Assembly (NCBI GenBank): GCA_025350705.1
Contig: JANXXH010000130.1
Location: 1-41,369 of the forward strand
Length of the DNA: 41,369 nt
Direction: 5' to 3'
Origin: Gallionella sp.
GTDB taxonomy: Bacteria > Pseudomonadota > Gammaproteobacteria > Burkholderiales > Gallionellaceae
A program made the translations under genes and the position numbers. Positions 20,078 to 29,281 of this stretch are shown here, one piece after another (positions within the stretch are counted from its first letter, which is position 1; the number at the start of each line of letters is the position of its first letter). The notes beneath the pieces were generated by a model. The model worked only from the letters and a program-made list of their open reading frames with translations. It was not told the DNA's origin and ran no database searches.

Positions 20078-21631
20078 TCAGACTGCTGATCGCATCCGTT
20101 CTAACAAGTTTTGAGTGATTCGCTGGCATCGCGCGTCTGGTCCGCGAAGGCCAGGGTAACGAGACTGGCGGACATATCCGGGAGGCTCGACCAAGCCGTC
20201 AGCCCACCAGAAGGTGGAGGCATTGAAAACAAAGTTTCCCTTCGGTCCGGGATAGATCGTCGAGGTGTAGGTACCGCCGTTCGGTCTTCCCAATGGATCA
20301 TGTGTCTGGCCGGTGGCGACAATCTCCAACCCGGGAATTGCCGCAGGATCGCCGTTCCATTCCGGGCCGACCAGGCCGGGTATGCCGTCGCCTTTTTTCA
20401 TGCCGGTGCCTTCGAACAACCAGTGATTTGGTTGCGCGCAAATCCAGTCCGCGCCTCCGGTCACCTCACCGGTGCTGTGCGCACCGACGAGTTCATTGGC
20501 GTAAGGCCGATCATGGGGCATCGATTCAATCACCCCAAATTCGCGCGTCCCCCCCGGCGGGCCGAAGACACCCACACGGCCAAAAGTGCGATTTGGATGA
20601 TTGCCGGAATCAGGCGAAAAGCGAATCCGCCCGAAGCTGGTGTTGGCGGTAAGGAACGCCACGCTAACGCCTGAGGCTATGGCGCTTTTCAAGTGGTTGA
20701 ACATCTCGATGGAGTAATACTCGTCATGGCCGACGGATAGAATTCCGTTCGCGCGCAACAAACCTTTCGGATCGCCGTGGGTATCGAGGCTCGAAATGTA
20801 GGTTACGTCGTAGCCGTGCTGCTCCATCCAGTAGGCCATCGGATACTCCCAGAGAAACCATTCGCCGGAACCAGTCGAAAGCGGTGCGTCAATGGAGCCG
20901 TCCTTTGCAAGGATCAGGAGGCTCTTCCCGTAAGGCCGGTTAAAACTTACGTCCACATTCGGCCCCCAATACCAACTGGATTTTCCGTTGTCATAGAGGG
21001 CGAACCGGCTCGGCCAGCGATTGTAGGCCTGCCAAGTCGTGTCCGCACACTGGAAGATGAAGTCGGCGCGACGATCATCGCGTACGATGAAAATGACGTA
21101 GCTCTGCAAGCCCTCGCGTTCGGCAGTGAGTTTGCCCAAGTACACGCCGCTGAGCCAGTCGTTCGGAATCGTGACTTCTGCGCACGGTTGCCATTGGCAA
21201 TCTCGCACGCGGTTTACGCCGATCGGCGGATATGGTTGAGCAGTTCCCTTGAGCGACCCCAGACTCAAGACATGACGTCCGCCTGTGCCGCCATAGTATC
21301 CCATCCGATAGATATCCAGCGTGAACGCCGAAACTGGATTGGTGCTGACGAAAAAAGAGATTTTTTCGCCGGATCGAACGCTCGTTCGAGAACAATACCC
21401 CTCGATCCACGGACTAAGAATTTGTTTCGCCGGATCGACGCGCGTGTTGGTCAACATCCAGTCGCGGGTGCCGGGCTTTTCGTTCTCACGGCGGACCGAA
21501 GCGCTTTCGCCAAAAATTGATTTATTCATGGCGCCGCAACTGGAAAGCAGAGGCATTGCGCCAAGGCTGGCCGCGCCCTTGAGAAAATCGCGGCGGCTGA
21601 TGGTCGATGAGTTCACTTTCTTCACGAGCAA
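20078..21631 (-). CDS. Tat-exported lipoprotein-like protein, N,N-dimethylformamidase large-subunit-like domain
   Basis: Tat motif SRRDFLKGA followed by lipobox-like LLSSC; WSPSR-type DMFase region (ADTTWQAYNRW; GHDEYYSIEMFNHLKSAI). Confidence 0.75.
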   Translation of the reverse strand: MLVKKVNSSTISRRDFLKGAASLGAMPLLSSCGAMNKSIFGESASVRRENEKPGTRDWMLTNTRVDPAKQILSPWIEGYCSRTSVRSGEKISFFVSTNPVSAFTLDIYRMGYYGGTGGRHVLSLGSLKGTAQPYPPIGVNRVRDCQWQPCAEVTIPNDWLSGVYLGKLTAEREGLQSYVIFIVRDDRRADFIFQCADTTWQAYNRWPSRFALYDNGKSSWYWGPNVDVSFNRPYGKSLLILAKDGSIDAPLSTGSGEWFLWEYPMAYWMEQHGYDVTYISSLDTHGDPKGLLRANGILSVGHDEYYSIEMFNHLKSAIASGVSVAFLTANTSFGRIRFSPDSGNHPNRTFGRVGVFGPPGGTREFGVIESMPHDRPYANELVGAHSTGEVTGGADWICAQPNHWLFEGTGMKKGDGIPGLVGPEWNGDPAAIPGLEIVATGQTHDPLGRPNGGTYTSTIYPGPKGNFVFNASTFWWADGLVEPPGYVRQSRYPGLRGPDARCQRITQNLLERMRSAV

Positions 21632-21881
21632 AATAATTACCTGTTGTCGCCCGACCTCTTCAATGTCATGTTCACCATGAACTAATTCACAGTCAGTTTG
21701 ACCTCCAGTCGATCCAGGCTTTGCCCCTAAACAAAAATCGTCGGGGAAGATGCACGAATATTACCTCTTTTCATAATTAATTACATAGACGATTCAGGGA
21801 TGGAGTGCGAATTTGATTAATGCATTTCAGCCGGGCGGGGTGCGGTGGCATCCATGCCTTTTTGAATAGCCAGTTGAAGAT

Positions 21882-22301
21882 TTAACGGCTCAATTGTTCA
21901 AGAAACACACTGATGCCAGCGCGAGCGATCTGAGCATCCTCCGGAGACTTGACGCCGGATACACCCACGGCACCCACGCATTCTCCGTCGACCAATATTT
22001 GTTCGCCACCTTCTATCATGGTGAGTCCGCCCGGGACGGAGAGGAAAGCGTTGCGACCACCAGCCACTACTTCTTCATAGACCTTGGTAGACCTGCGACC
22101 CATCGCCGAGGTATGCGCCTTGCCCGTGGCGATCTGCATGCTGGTCAATGGCGCACCATCGAGGCGTTGCAGCCACATTAAGTGGCCGCCGTCGTCGGCG
22201 ATCGCAATGGTCACCGCCCAGTTCTGGCGCAGTGCTTCGCTTTCGCAGCCTGCTGCAATGATCTTCACATCGGCCAGCGTTAAACATTTTTTATTTTTCA
22301 T
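21882..22301 (-). CDS. GlcG/HbpS family protein
   Basis: MKNKKCLTLADVKIIAAGCESEA...VTIAIADDGGHLMWLQRLDGAPLTSMQIATGKAHTSA...VPGGLTMIEGGEQILVDGECVGAVGVSG. Confidence 0.88.
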   Translation of the reverse strand: MKNKKCLTLADVKIIAAGCESEALRQNWAVTIAIADDGGHLMWLQRLDGAPLTSMQIATGKAHTSAMGRRSTKVYEEVVAGGRNAFLSVPGGLTMIEGGEQILVDGECVGAVGVSGVKSPEDAQIARAGISVFLEQLSR

Positions 22302-22345
22302 GTGAGCCTTCCTTTGCGTTGATTTAAAAACTGGAGCGATGAATT

Positions 22346-23128
22346 TCAGGTGGCGTGATAACCGAGCTGTTTCGAAATCTGCATGCCGGTTTGCATGACT
22401 TGCTCTATCCATTCATCGCGGCGCCGTTCTATCGGTGCCGACACTGACAAGCCGCCAATCACATGGCCGCTGGCCTCGTGTATCAGCGTACCTATGCATC
22501 CTACACCCAGTTCCGCTTCTTCATTATCCAGGGCATAGCCGTGTTTTATGGCGGCGCTACATTCTTTCAGAAGGGCCGTTATCTTGGTGTGAGTGTTGAC
22601 CGTATACGCGGGTAGTTTGCTGCGCTTGGCATAGCTGCGGCACGCGGCTTCGCCTTGTTCGCCCAGCATCAGCTTGCCGACTGCGGTCACATGCAAAGGC
22701 GCGCGGCTACCGATCACCTGCTCCACCCGGATCATGCGCTTGGCAAGCGTGCGCTCGATATAGACGACCTCATCGCCTTCGCGCACGGTCAGGTTGACCG
22801 TTTCTCCCAATTGGTCGCGCAGTTTTTCCATCAGCGGCAATGCAACTTTTCTGATGTCCACGCTGGCGTGGACCCGGCTACCCAGCTGCATGAGCTTGAC
22901 GCCCAGTTGGTAGTTGCCCCGGCTGGTACGCTCCACGAAACCTTGTTCGGCGAGCGATGCGAGTATGCGGAACGCGGTGGAAGGATGCAATCCCGTTTCC
23001 GCCGAGAGTATCTTCAGGCTCACCGGGTCTTCGTGAGCAGCAATGGCGTCCAGCAGCCTGGCCAACCGTTCGATCACTTGTATGGAATTCGAGCCTTCCT
23101 GTATTTTGTGTTTTGGCATATTTCGCAT
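22346..23128 (-). CDS. IclR family transcriptional regulator
   Basis: N-terminal wHTH (IQVIERLARLLDAIAAHEDPVSLKILSAETGLHPSTAFRILASLAEQGFVER) and IclR effector domain; start may be 23128 or 23119. Confidence 0.9.
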   Translation of the reverse strand: MRNMPKHKIQEGSNSIQVIERLARLLDAIAAHEDPVSLKILSAETGLHPSTAFRILASLAEQGFVERTSRGNYQLGVKLMQLGSRVHASVDIRKVALPLMEKLRDQLGETVNLTVREGDEVVYIERTLAKRMIRVEQVIGSRAPLHVTAVGKLMLGEQGEAACRSYAKRSKLPAYTVNTHTKITALLKECSAAIKHGYALDNEEAELGVGCIGTLIHEASGHVIGGLSVSAPIERRRDEWIEQVMQTGMQISKQLGYHAT

Positions 23129-23158
23129 TATGAAAACGATTGTGTATTGCGAAATTAT

Positions 23159-23180
23159 ATAACAAGCCGTATTCTGTTAT
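23159..23180. promoter_or_regulatory. Candidate operator: ATAACA-N10-TGTTAT inverted repeat in the iclR / XFP-like intergenic region
   Basis: Perfect 6-bp arms; lies between divergent iclR and the TPP-enzyme gene. Confidence 0.4.
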
Positions 23181-23288
23181 CAAATATTTCTTTAGTCTTT
23201 TTTGGCAATGCTTTTTAGCAACCAATTTCCCAAAGCGAATGAATTTCCGATAATGAATTTCACAGGATGAACAAAAGGAGCAAGGATC

Positions 23289-25511
23289 ATGAAGACGAAC
23301 GTAGCGGCAGCGCCGCAATTTTGTGCAGGCATTCAACATTTCGGTCTGGCTTGGGAAGGATATTCCCAATATGCCCAATCGGCTGTTATCAAGGAAGGCA
23401 AGTCTGCGATCAGCGATCCGCGCGCGCCTGATGCGGTGTACCAGACACTGTTGATGGCCGATGCGCTGCGCTATCTGACGCTGCAAACCTGCGGCTCAAA
23501 GGGCTCGGGTCATCCCGGCGGCTTCGCCAGCAGCGCCGAGGCCTACGCCTCGCTGGTGATGCTGGGCCATACCAATATCGTGACCGAGGTGGGCCACCAT
23601 GCGCCCGGTTTCTACAGCGCGATGTTTCTTGATACTTCGCTGGAAGAGATGGGCATCAAGACGGTGACCGACTTGATGACGCGCTTCCGCGAGAAGCATG
23701 GTCTGCTCGGCCACTTGTCCGGTGCGATCCCCGGCCTGCTGGCACCCGCCGGTCCGCTGGGCCAGGGCCAGCACTTCGCGATGGCCGGTGCGTTACTGCA
23801 TCCGGGCAAACTGTTCCCGGTCACTATCGGTGACGGCGGCATGGGCGAGCCTTATGTGTTGAATTCGATGATGCACTTCAATACCGCGTATCCCAAAGTT
23901 ACAAATTTCCTGCCGACCTTGATCTGGAACGGTTACAGCCAGGAGCACCATTCGATGGTGTCGCGCTTTAGCAACGCGGAAATGATCGCGTACTGGAAAG
24001 GTCATGGATTTAAAGAGGTGATCCTGGTCGATGCCAAGGAGTTTGACGATACCAACCAGAGCAGCGCCTATGCCGACAGCTCTTACTTCTCGCACAAGCA
24101 GCGCCTGGCTTTTGCCGCCGCTGTCTTGGCCGGTGTGGACAAGGCTGCCAAGTCTGCTTTGGGCGGCACCTTGACCGCATTCATAATCAAGCAGATGAAG
24201 GGCACCGGTGTGCATACGGTGGGTGCGAAGTCGCACAATTTGTATCCGGCCGACAGTCTGGACAAGCCGCACATGATTGAAGGTTTGCAGCGCCGTGCGC
24301 TGAATCCTGAAGCGTGGTCTATCGTACGCGACAATTTTGTGCGTGCAGGTGGCGGCCCTGCGGCCAGGACAGTAGTTACCGAACACGTGCTGGATATAGC
24401 ACCGTTGGGCAAGATGCCGCTGCACGAATTCGCCAAGGGTGAAAAGGCCGTGCCGTCAACCGCAATGGGTGCACTAGCTGCGTATGTGGGCACCAAAGAC
24501 AAGCGTTTCGTCGTATCTAATGCGGATGGCAACGAAGCATCGGCGATGAAGAACATCAACGACGCACTGAAGATACGCCATCCGACTGTCGATCCGCTGT
24601 ACAACCAGGAACCGGAAGGGCAGGTGTATGAGCCGCTGAATGAGGACGCGTGCGCCGGTCTGGCTTCTGCGCTGGCGCTATTCGGTTCGCGCGCGTTGTG
24701 GCTGTCTTATGAGAGCTTCGCGATCAATGGCTGGCCCATCGTGCAGACCGTGGCACAGGCGATGGCCGAGTTGCGCCGCAAGACGCCTTCCATCGTCACG
24801 ATGTTCACTGCGGGTGCGCTGGAGCAGGGGCGCAACGGCTGGACGCATCAGCGACCGGAGATCGAGAATTACTTCGCTGCCCAGATGCGCAACGGCAACA
24901 CTTACCCGTTGTTCCCATGCGATGCGAATGCGATCCAGGCAGCTTATGAATATGCCACCAACAGCTTCAACAAGTGCATGGTGATCATCGCGTCAAAAAG
25001 TCCGTTGCCGGTTTACATGAGCGTTGATGAAGCCAGGCACGCAGTGGAAGAGGGTGCGGCAACTATTCACGAGAGCCCCAACTTTGCAAACATGGGTGGC
25101 AGCAAAGGCACCGTGGTGTTCGCGGTTACCGGCGACATGATCTTCCTGCCGGTATTCGAGGCCAGAGACAAGCTGGAAGCGGAGGGTTACAAGGTGCGTA
25201 TCGTTGCGATCGTGAATCCGCGCCGCCTGTATCGTCCTACCGACATATCGTGGGACACCGTGTCGGAGCCGGACAACAAGTTCATGGATGACGCCCATTT
25301 CAACGCTCTGTTCGACGGCGATGTATTGCTGGGCGTTAGCGGTGGTCCAAGTGCAGTGCTGGAGCCCGCACTGCTGCGCACTCGTGCAACCAAGCGCGAT
25401 ACCTTTGCCTGGAAGCGCGGCGAGACGACCGCAAGCCCGGCCGAGATCATGGAGTTCAATGGCCTGACCGCAGATGCGATGGTCAAACGTGTCAAGGTGC
25501 TGAAAGGCTGA
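23289..25511 (+). CDS. Phosphoketolase/transketolase-superfamily TPP-dependent enzyme, divergent
   Basis: GSGHPGG, GDGGMGEPYVLNSMMHFNTAYPKVTNFLPTLIWNGY (GDG-Xn-N TPP motif), LWLSYESFA, NGWTHQRPEIENYF, DANAIQAAYEYA - phosphoketolase-like C-terminal half. Confidence 0.75.
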   Translation: MKTNVAAAPQFCAGIQHFGLAWEGYSQYAQSAVIKEGKSAISDPRAPDAVYQTLLMADALRYLTLQTCGSKGSGHPGGFASSAEAYASLVMLGHTNIVTEVGHHAPGFYSAMFLDTSLEEMGIKTVTDLMTRFREKHGLLGHLSGAIPGLLAPAGPLGQGQHFAMAGALLHPGKLFPVTIGDGGMGEPYVLNSMMHFNTAYPKVTNFLPTLIWNGYSQEHHSMVSRFSNAEMIAYWKGHGFKEVILVDAKEFDDTNQSSAYADSSYFSHKQRLAFAAAVLAGVDKAAKSALGGTLTAFIIKQMKGTGVHTVGAKSHNLYPADSLDKPHMIEGLQRRALNPEAWSIVRDNFVRAGGGPAARTVVTEHVLDIAPLGKMPLHEFAKGEKAVPSTAMGALAAYVGTKDKRFVVSNADGNEASAMKNINDALKIRHPTVDPLYNQEPEGQVYEPLNEDACAGLASALALFGSRALWLSYESFAINGWPIVQTVAQAMAELRRKTPSIVTMFTAGALEQGRNGWTHQRPEIENYFAAQMRNGNTYPLFPCDANAIQAAYEYATNSFNKCMVIIASKSPLPVYMSVDEARHAVEEGAATIHESPNFANMGGSKGTVVFAVTGDMIFLPVFEARDKLEAEGYKVRIVAIVNPRRLYRPTDISWDTVSEPDNKFMDDAHFNALFDGDVLLGVSGGPSAVLEPALLRTRATKRDTFAWKRGETTASPAEIMEFNGLTADAMVKRVKVLKG

Positions 25512-25522
25512 ACACTCCCCTT

Positions 25523-25551
25523 TGCCAAGATGAAAATCTTGGCATTTTTTT
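25523..25551 (+). terminator. Rho-independent terminator/attenuator between the XFP-like gene and the DUF1537 gene
   Basis: tgccaagat-gaaa-atcttggca perfect 9-bp stem followed by 7 T. Confidence 0.9.
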
Positions 25552-25577
25552 GAAGTGAATGCTGCTTGAAATAAAAT

Positions 25578-26912
25578 ATGTCAGAAACCAAAATCATCGT
25601 TCTGGATGATGACCCTACCGGCTCGCAAACGGTGCATAGCTGTTTGCTGTTGACGCGTTGGGACACGGAGACTTTGCGTGAGGCGATAATCGACGCTTCG
25701 CCGTTGTTTTTTGTGTTGACCAATACCCGTGGCATGGCGGCCAAGCCAGCGGCGGATATTACCCGCGAGGTGTGCACGAACCTGAAGCTGGCGTTGGCAG
25801 AGTTAACGAAAAGCGGACTCAACGTCAATCCCATTCTGGTCAGCCGTTCGGACTCGACCTTGCGCGGTCACTACCCGGTGGAGACCGATGTGATCGCGGA
25901 GGAACTGGGTCCGTTCGATGCGCACTTCCTGGTGCCGGCATTTTTCGAGGGTGGCCGCCTTACGCGCGACAGCATTCACTATCTGCTGGTGAGTGGCAAG
26001 GAAACGCCGGTGCATGAAACCGAGTTCGCGCGTGACTCGGTGTTTGGCTATCGATACAGCTATCTGCCGGATTATGTCGAGGAGAAAACGGCCGGGCGCA
26101 TCAAGGCGGCCCAGGTCGAGCGTTTCCTTTTGCGCGATGTGCGCGGCGACAGCATGCCGCGCCTGATGCTGCTGCATGACAATGTGTGCTGTGTGGTGGA
26201 TGCCGAGAATCAGAGCGATTTAAATCATTTTGCCGAACAGTTACGTGTGGCAGCCAGCAATGGCAAGCGCTTCCTTTTCCGCAGTGCAGCGAGTCTGCTC
26301 ACCGCGCTGGCACGCCTGCCGGGCCAGCCCGTGGCTGCACAGGACATGGCGAAATATGTGCGCGGTGGGCGACCGGGGGCGGTCATCGTTGGTTCTCATG
26401 TCAAGAAGACCACTTTGCAACTTGAACGACTGCTCAAGATGCCAAGTGTTGCATCTATCGAAGTGAATGTGGAACAATTGCCCGCAAATCATGAAGTGCT
26501 GCTGGCAGACATCGTCCGCAAGTGCGAGCAGAGTCATGCTGCGGGTAAGACGCCCGTGGTTTTTACTAGTCGCTTGGAAAAAGTATTTTCTGACCAGGCA
26601 ACGCGGCTGGCGTTTGGTGATATGGTTTCTGCCTTCCTGATGGAGCTGGTGCGTAACCTGCCCAAGACCTTGGGTTTTCTGATCAGCAAAGGCGGCATCA
26701 CGTCCAATGACGTATTAAGTTCAGGTTTGGCATTGCGCACTTCGCGTGTAGTTGGTCAGATTTTGCCGGGATGTTCGGTGGTATGCTGTCCGTCTGATCA
26801 TCCGCGTTATCCGGATTTGCCGGTGGTTATTTTTCCCGGCAATGTCGGTGATGATCAAGCATTGGCAATGGCATATGGCCGACTGGCGGGTATTGAACTG
26901 GTTGCATTGTAA
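25578..26912 (+). CDS. Four-carbon acid sugar kinase family protein (DUF1537/OtnK-like)
   Basis: LDDDPTGSQTVHSC N-terminal motif, LVSRSDSTLRGHYP, C-terminal SKGGITSNDV. Confidence 0.85.
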   Translation: MSETKIIVLDDDPTGSQTVHSCLLLTRWDTETLREAIIDASPLFFVLTNTRGMAAKPAADITREVCTNLKLALAELTKSGLNVNPILVSRSDSTLRGHYPVETDVIAEELGPFDAHFLVPAFFEGGRLTRDSIHYLLVSGKETPVHETEFARDSVFGYRYSYLPDYVEEKTAGRIKAAQVERFLLRDVRGDSMPRLMLLHDNVCCVVDAENQSDLNHFAEQLRVAASNGKRFLFRSAASLLTALARLPGQPVAAQDMAKYVRGGRPGAVIVGSHVKKTTLQLERLLKMPSVASIEVNVEQLPANHEVLLADIVRKCEQSHAAGKTPVVFTSRLEKVFSDQATRLAFGDMVSAFLMELVRNLPKTLGFLISKGGITSNDVLSSGLALRTSRVVGQILPGCSVVCCPSDHPRYPDLPVVIFPGNVGDDQALAMAYGRLAGIELVAL

Positions 26913-27092
26913 TTGCTGGACTTAACCTGAGAGAGAGCGAATGTTGTAAAGTCAGACAAGTGGCGTTTATTATTGAAAGTATTTTTGCGGTAAGTGTTAC
27001 AAGTCTGTATGAATAAGCTGTTGTTGTGTGTAGTCGGCAGGTGTTATTGGTTCCTGAATATTGTTTGATTTACCTTAACCGAGGAGTGAAAT

Positions 27093-28256
27093 ATGAACAT
27101 TAAAATTAAAACTGTAATCACCGCTTTTGCACTGGCCGCATCCTTTTCCGCTTTTGCTGCCGATCCGATCAGGATCGGCGTTTCCGGCCCATACACTGGC
27201 GGTTCCAGCCCGATGGGCGGTTCCATGCGTGACGGTGTAAGGCTTGCAACTGCCGAGATCAATGCCAAGGGCGGCGTGCTTGGCCGCCCGATCGAGCTGG
27301 TCGAACGTGACGACGAAGCCAAGAATGAGCGTGGTGTGCAAGTGTCCCAGGAGCTGATCAACAAGGAAAAAGTTGTCGCTACCGTCGGCTACATCAATAC
27401 CGGTGTTTCCTTGGCATCGCAACGCTTCTATCAGGAAGCCAAGATTCCGGTACTTAACAACGTAGCGACGGGTTCTATCGTTACCAAGCAATTCCTGCCG
27501 CCGGAGTTTGCTGACAACTACATATTCCGCAGTTCCGCCAACGACACTATCCAGTCTGCAATGATCGTCAAGGAAGCCATCGACAATCGCAAGTTCACCA
27601 AGGTGGCGATCCTGGCTGATTCCACCAACTACGGTCAGCTGGGACGTGAGGATCTGGAAAAGGCGCTGGCGGCCAAGAACATCAAGCCAGTTGCGGTGGA
27701 AAAGTTCAACGTTAAAGATACCGACATGACCGCACAGTTGCTCAAGGCCAAGGAAGCCGGCGCACAGGCTATCCTGACCTATGCGATTGGACCTGAGTTG
27801 GCGCAGATCGCTAATGGCATGGAGAAGCTGGGCTGGAAAGTTCCAATGATGGGAAGCTGGACCTTGTCCATGGGTAACTTTATCGACAACGCCGGCAAGA
27901 ATGGCGAAGGTGCGCGTATGCCGCAAACTTTCATCCAGGAGCCAAACACACCAAAGCGTAAGGCATTCATCGAAGCGTACTTGAAAGCCTACAATCCGCC
28001 GAACGGCCGTATACCTTCACCCGTTTCCGCAGCACAGGGTTACGATTCCATGTATATCCTCGCAGCTGCGATCAAACAGGCTGGGAATACCGATGGCGTG
28101 AAGATTCGCGAAGCGCTGGAAAATCTGAAAGAAAAGATCGAAGGCGTAGTGACTACTTATGATCATCCCTATACTCATGACAACCATGAAGCGATCACCA
28201 TGGATATGGTGGTGATGGGCGAAGTCAAGGATGGTCATGTGGTGCGTGCCAAATAA
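27093..28256 (+). CDS. Branched-chain amino acid-type ABC transporter substrate-binding protein
   Basis: Signal peptide, Liv-type SBP (IRIGVSGPYTGGSSPMGGSMRDGVRLATAEINAKGGVLGRPIELVERDDEA). Confidence 0.92.
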   Translation: MNIKIKTVITAFALAASFSAFAADPIRIGVSGPYTGGSSPMGGSMRDGVRLATAEINAKGGVLGRPIELVERDDEAKNERGVQVSQELINKEKVVATVGYINTGVSLASQRFYQEAKIPVLNNVATGSIVTKQFLPPEFADNYIFRSSANDTIQSAMIVKEAIDNRKFTKVAILADSTNYGQLGREDLEKALAAKNIKPVAVEKFNVKDTDMTAQLLKAKEAGAQAILTYAIGPELAQIANGMEKLGWKVPMMGSWTLSMGNFIDNAGKNGEGARMPQTFIQEPNTPKRKAFIEAYLKAYNPPNGRIPSPVSAAQGYDSMYILAAAIKQAGNTDGVKIREALENLKEKIEGVVTTYDHPYTHDNHEAITMDMVVMGEVKDGHVVRAK

Positions 28257-28357
28257 TTCGACAATAGTATTGAAGTGCGTGAAATAGCAACGGATAAAGC
28301 CAGGAAGTAATCGGCAGTTGCTGCAATAATTTTGTGTGGCATTTTTGGTAATCAGCT

Positions 28358-28385
28358 TTTGGGCCGGGGTAGTCCCCGGCCCAAA
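28358..28385 (+). promoter_or_regulatory. Strong intercistronic hairpin between substrate-binding protein and permease genes
   Basis: tttgggccgggg-tagt-ccccggcccaaa perfect 12-bp stem, no downstream T-run. Confidence 0.8.
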
Positions 28386-28407
28386 TAGCACACGACGGAG
28401 CATTTTC

Positions 28408-29280
28408 ATGGAAATCCTTGCACAACTCATAGTGAGCGGCATCGCGCTCGGCATGATTTACGGTTTGATCGCGTTTGGCTATCAACTTACCTTTGCCACA
28501 TCGAGCACACTGAACTTCGGTCAGGGCGAAGCGCTGATGTTGGGCGCGCTGGTTGGACTCACGCTGGTCGGTCACATTAACTACTGGCTGATGATCCCTC
28601 TGGTTATGGTGTTTGGCGCATTGCAAGGTGTATTTGTAGAACGCGTTGGAGTGCTGCCCACGTTAAAGACAAAATCCGAATTCGGCTGGATCATGACCAC
28701 CATTTCGCTGGCCATCATTTTCAAGAACGTCGCCGAAAATATCTGGGGGCACGACGACCTCACGTTTCCTTCGCCGCTGCCTACGGCGCCCCTGCAGTTC
28801 TTCGGTATCAGAGTGCTGCCGATGGAAATACTGGTCGTGGTGGGTGCGTTGGCGATCATGCTGGCAGTGGAAATATTCAACCGCAAATCCATCTACGGCA
28901 AGGCCGTGGTGGCAACCTCCAATGACCGCGATGCTGCCGGATTGATGGGCATCAATACCGGCGTGGTGATCACCTTTTCTTACGCGTTGAGTTCGATGAC
29001 CGCAGCTTTTGCGGGCGTGCTGGTCGCTCCGCTGACGCTTACCGGCGCGACGATGGGCGCGGTGCTGGGCCTGAAAGCTTTTGCGGTTGCCATCATCGGC
29101 GGCCTCAACAGCGGCATGGGTGTCATCGTTGGCGGACTGATCCTGGGCATCGCCGAGACCACCACCGGTTATTACATTTCCACAGGTTACAAGGACGTGC
29201 CAGGGTTGTTATTGTTACTGCTGGTTCTGGCGATCAAGCCGGCGGGCATGTTTGGCAAGTCTGTCATCAAGAAAGTATGA
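28408..29280 (+). CDS. Branched-chain amino acid-type ABC transporter permease (LivH-like)
   Basis: MEILAQLIVSGIALGMIYGLIAFGYQLTFATSSTLNFGQGEALMLGAL; ATG 28408. Confidence 0.92.
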   Translation: MEILAQLIVSGIALGMIYGLIAFGYQLTFATSSTLNFGQGEALMLGALVGLTLVGHINYWLMIPLVMVFGALQGVFVERVGVLPTLKTKSEFGWIMTTISLAIIFKNVAENIWGHDDLTFPSPLPTAPLQFFGIRVLPMEILVVVGALAIMLAVEIFNRKSIYGKAVVATSNDRDAAGLMGINTGVVITFSYALSSMTAAFAGVLVAPLTLTGATMGAVLGLKAFAVAIIGGLNSGMGVIVGGLILGIAETTTGYYISTGYKDVPGLLLLLLVLAIKPAGMFGKSVIKKV

Positions 29281-29281
29281 G

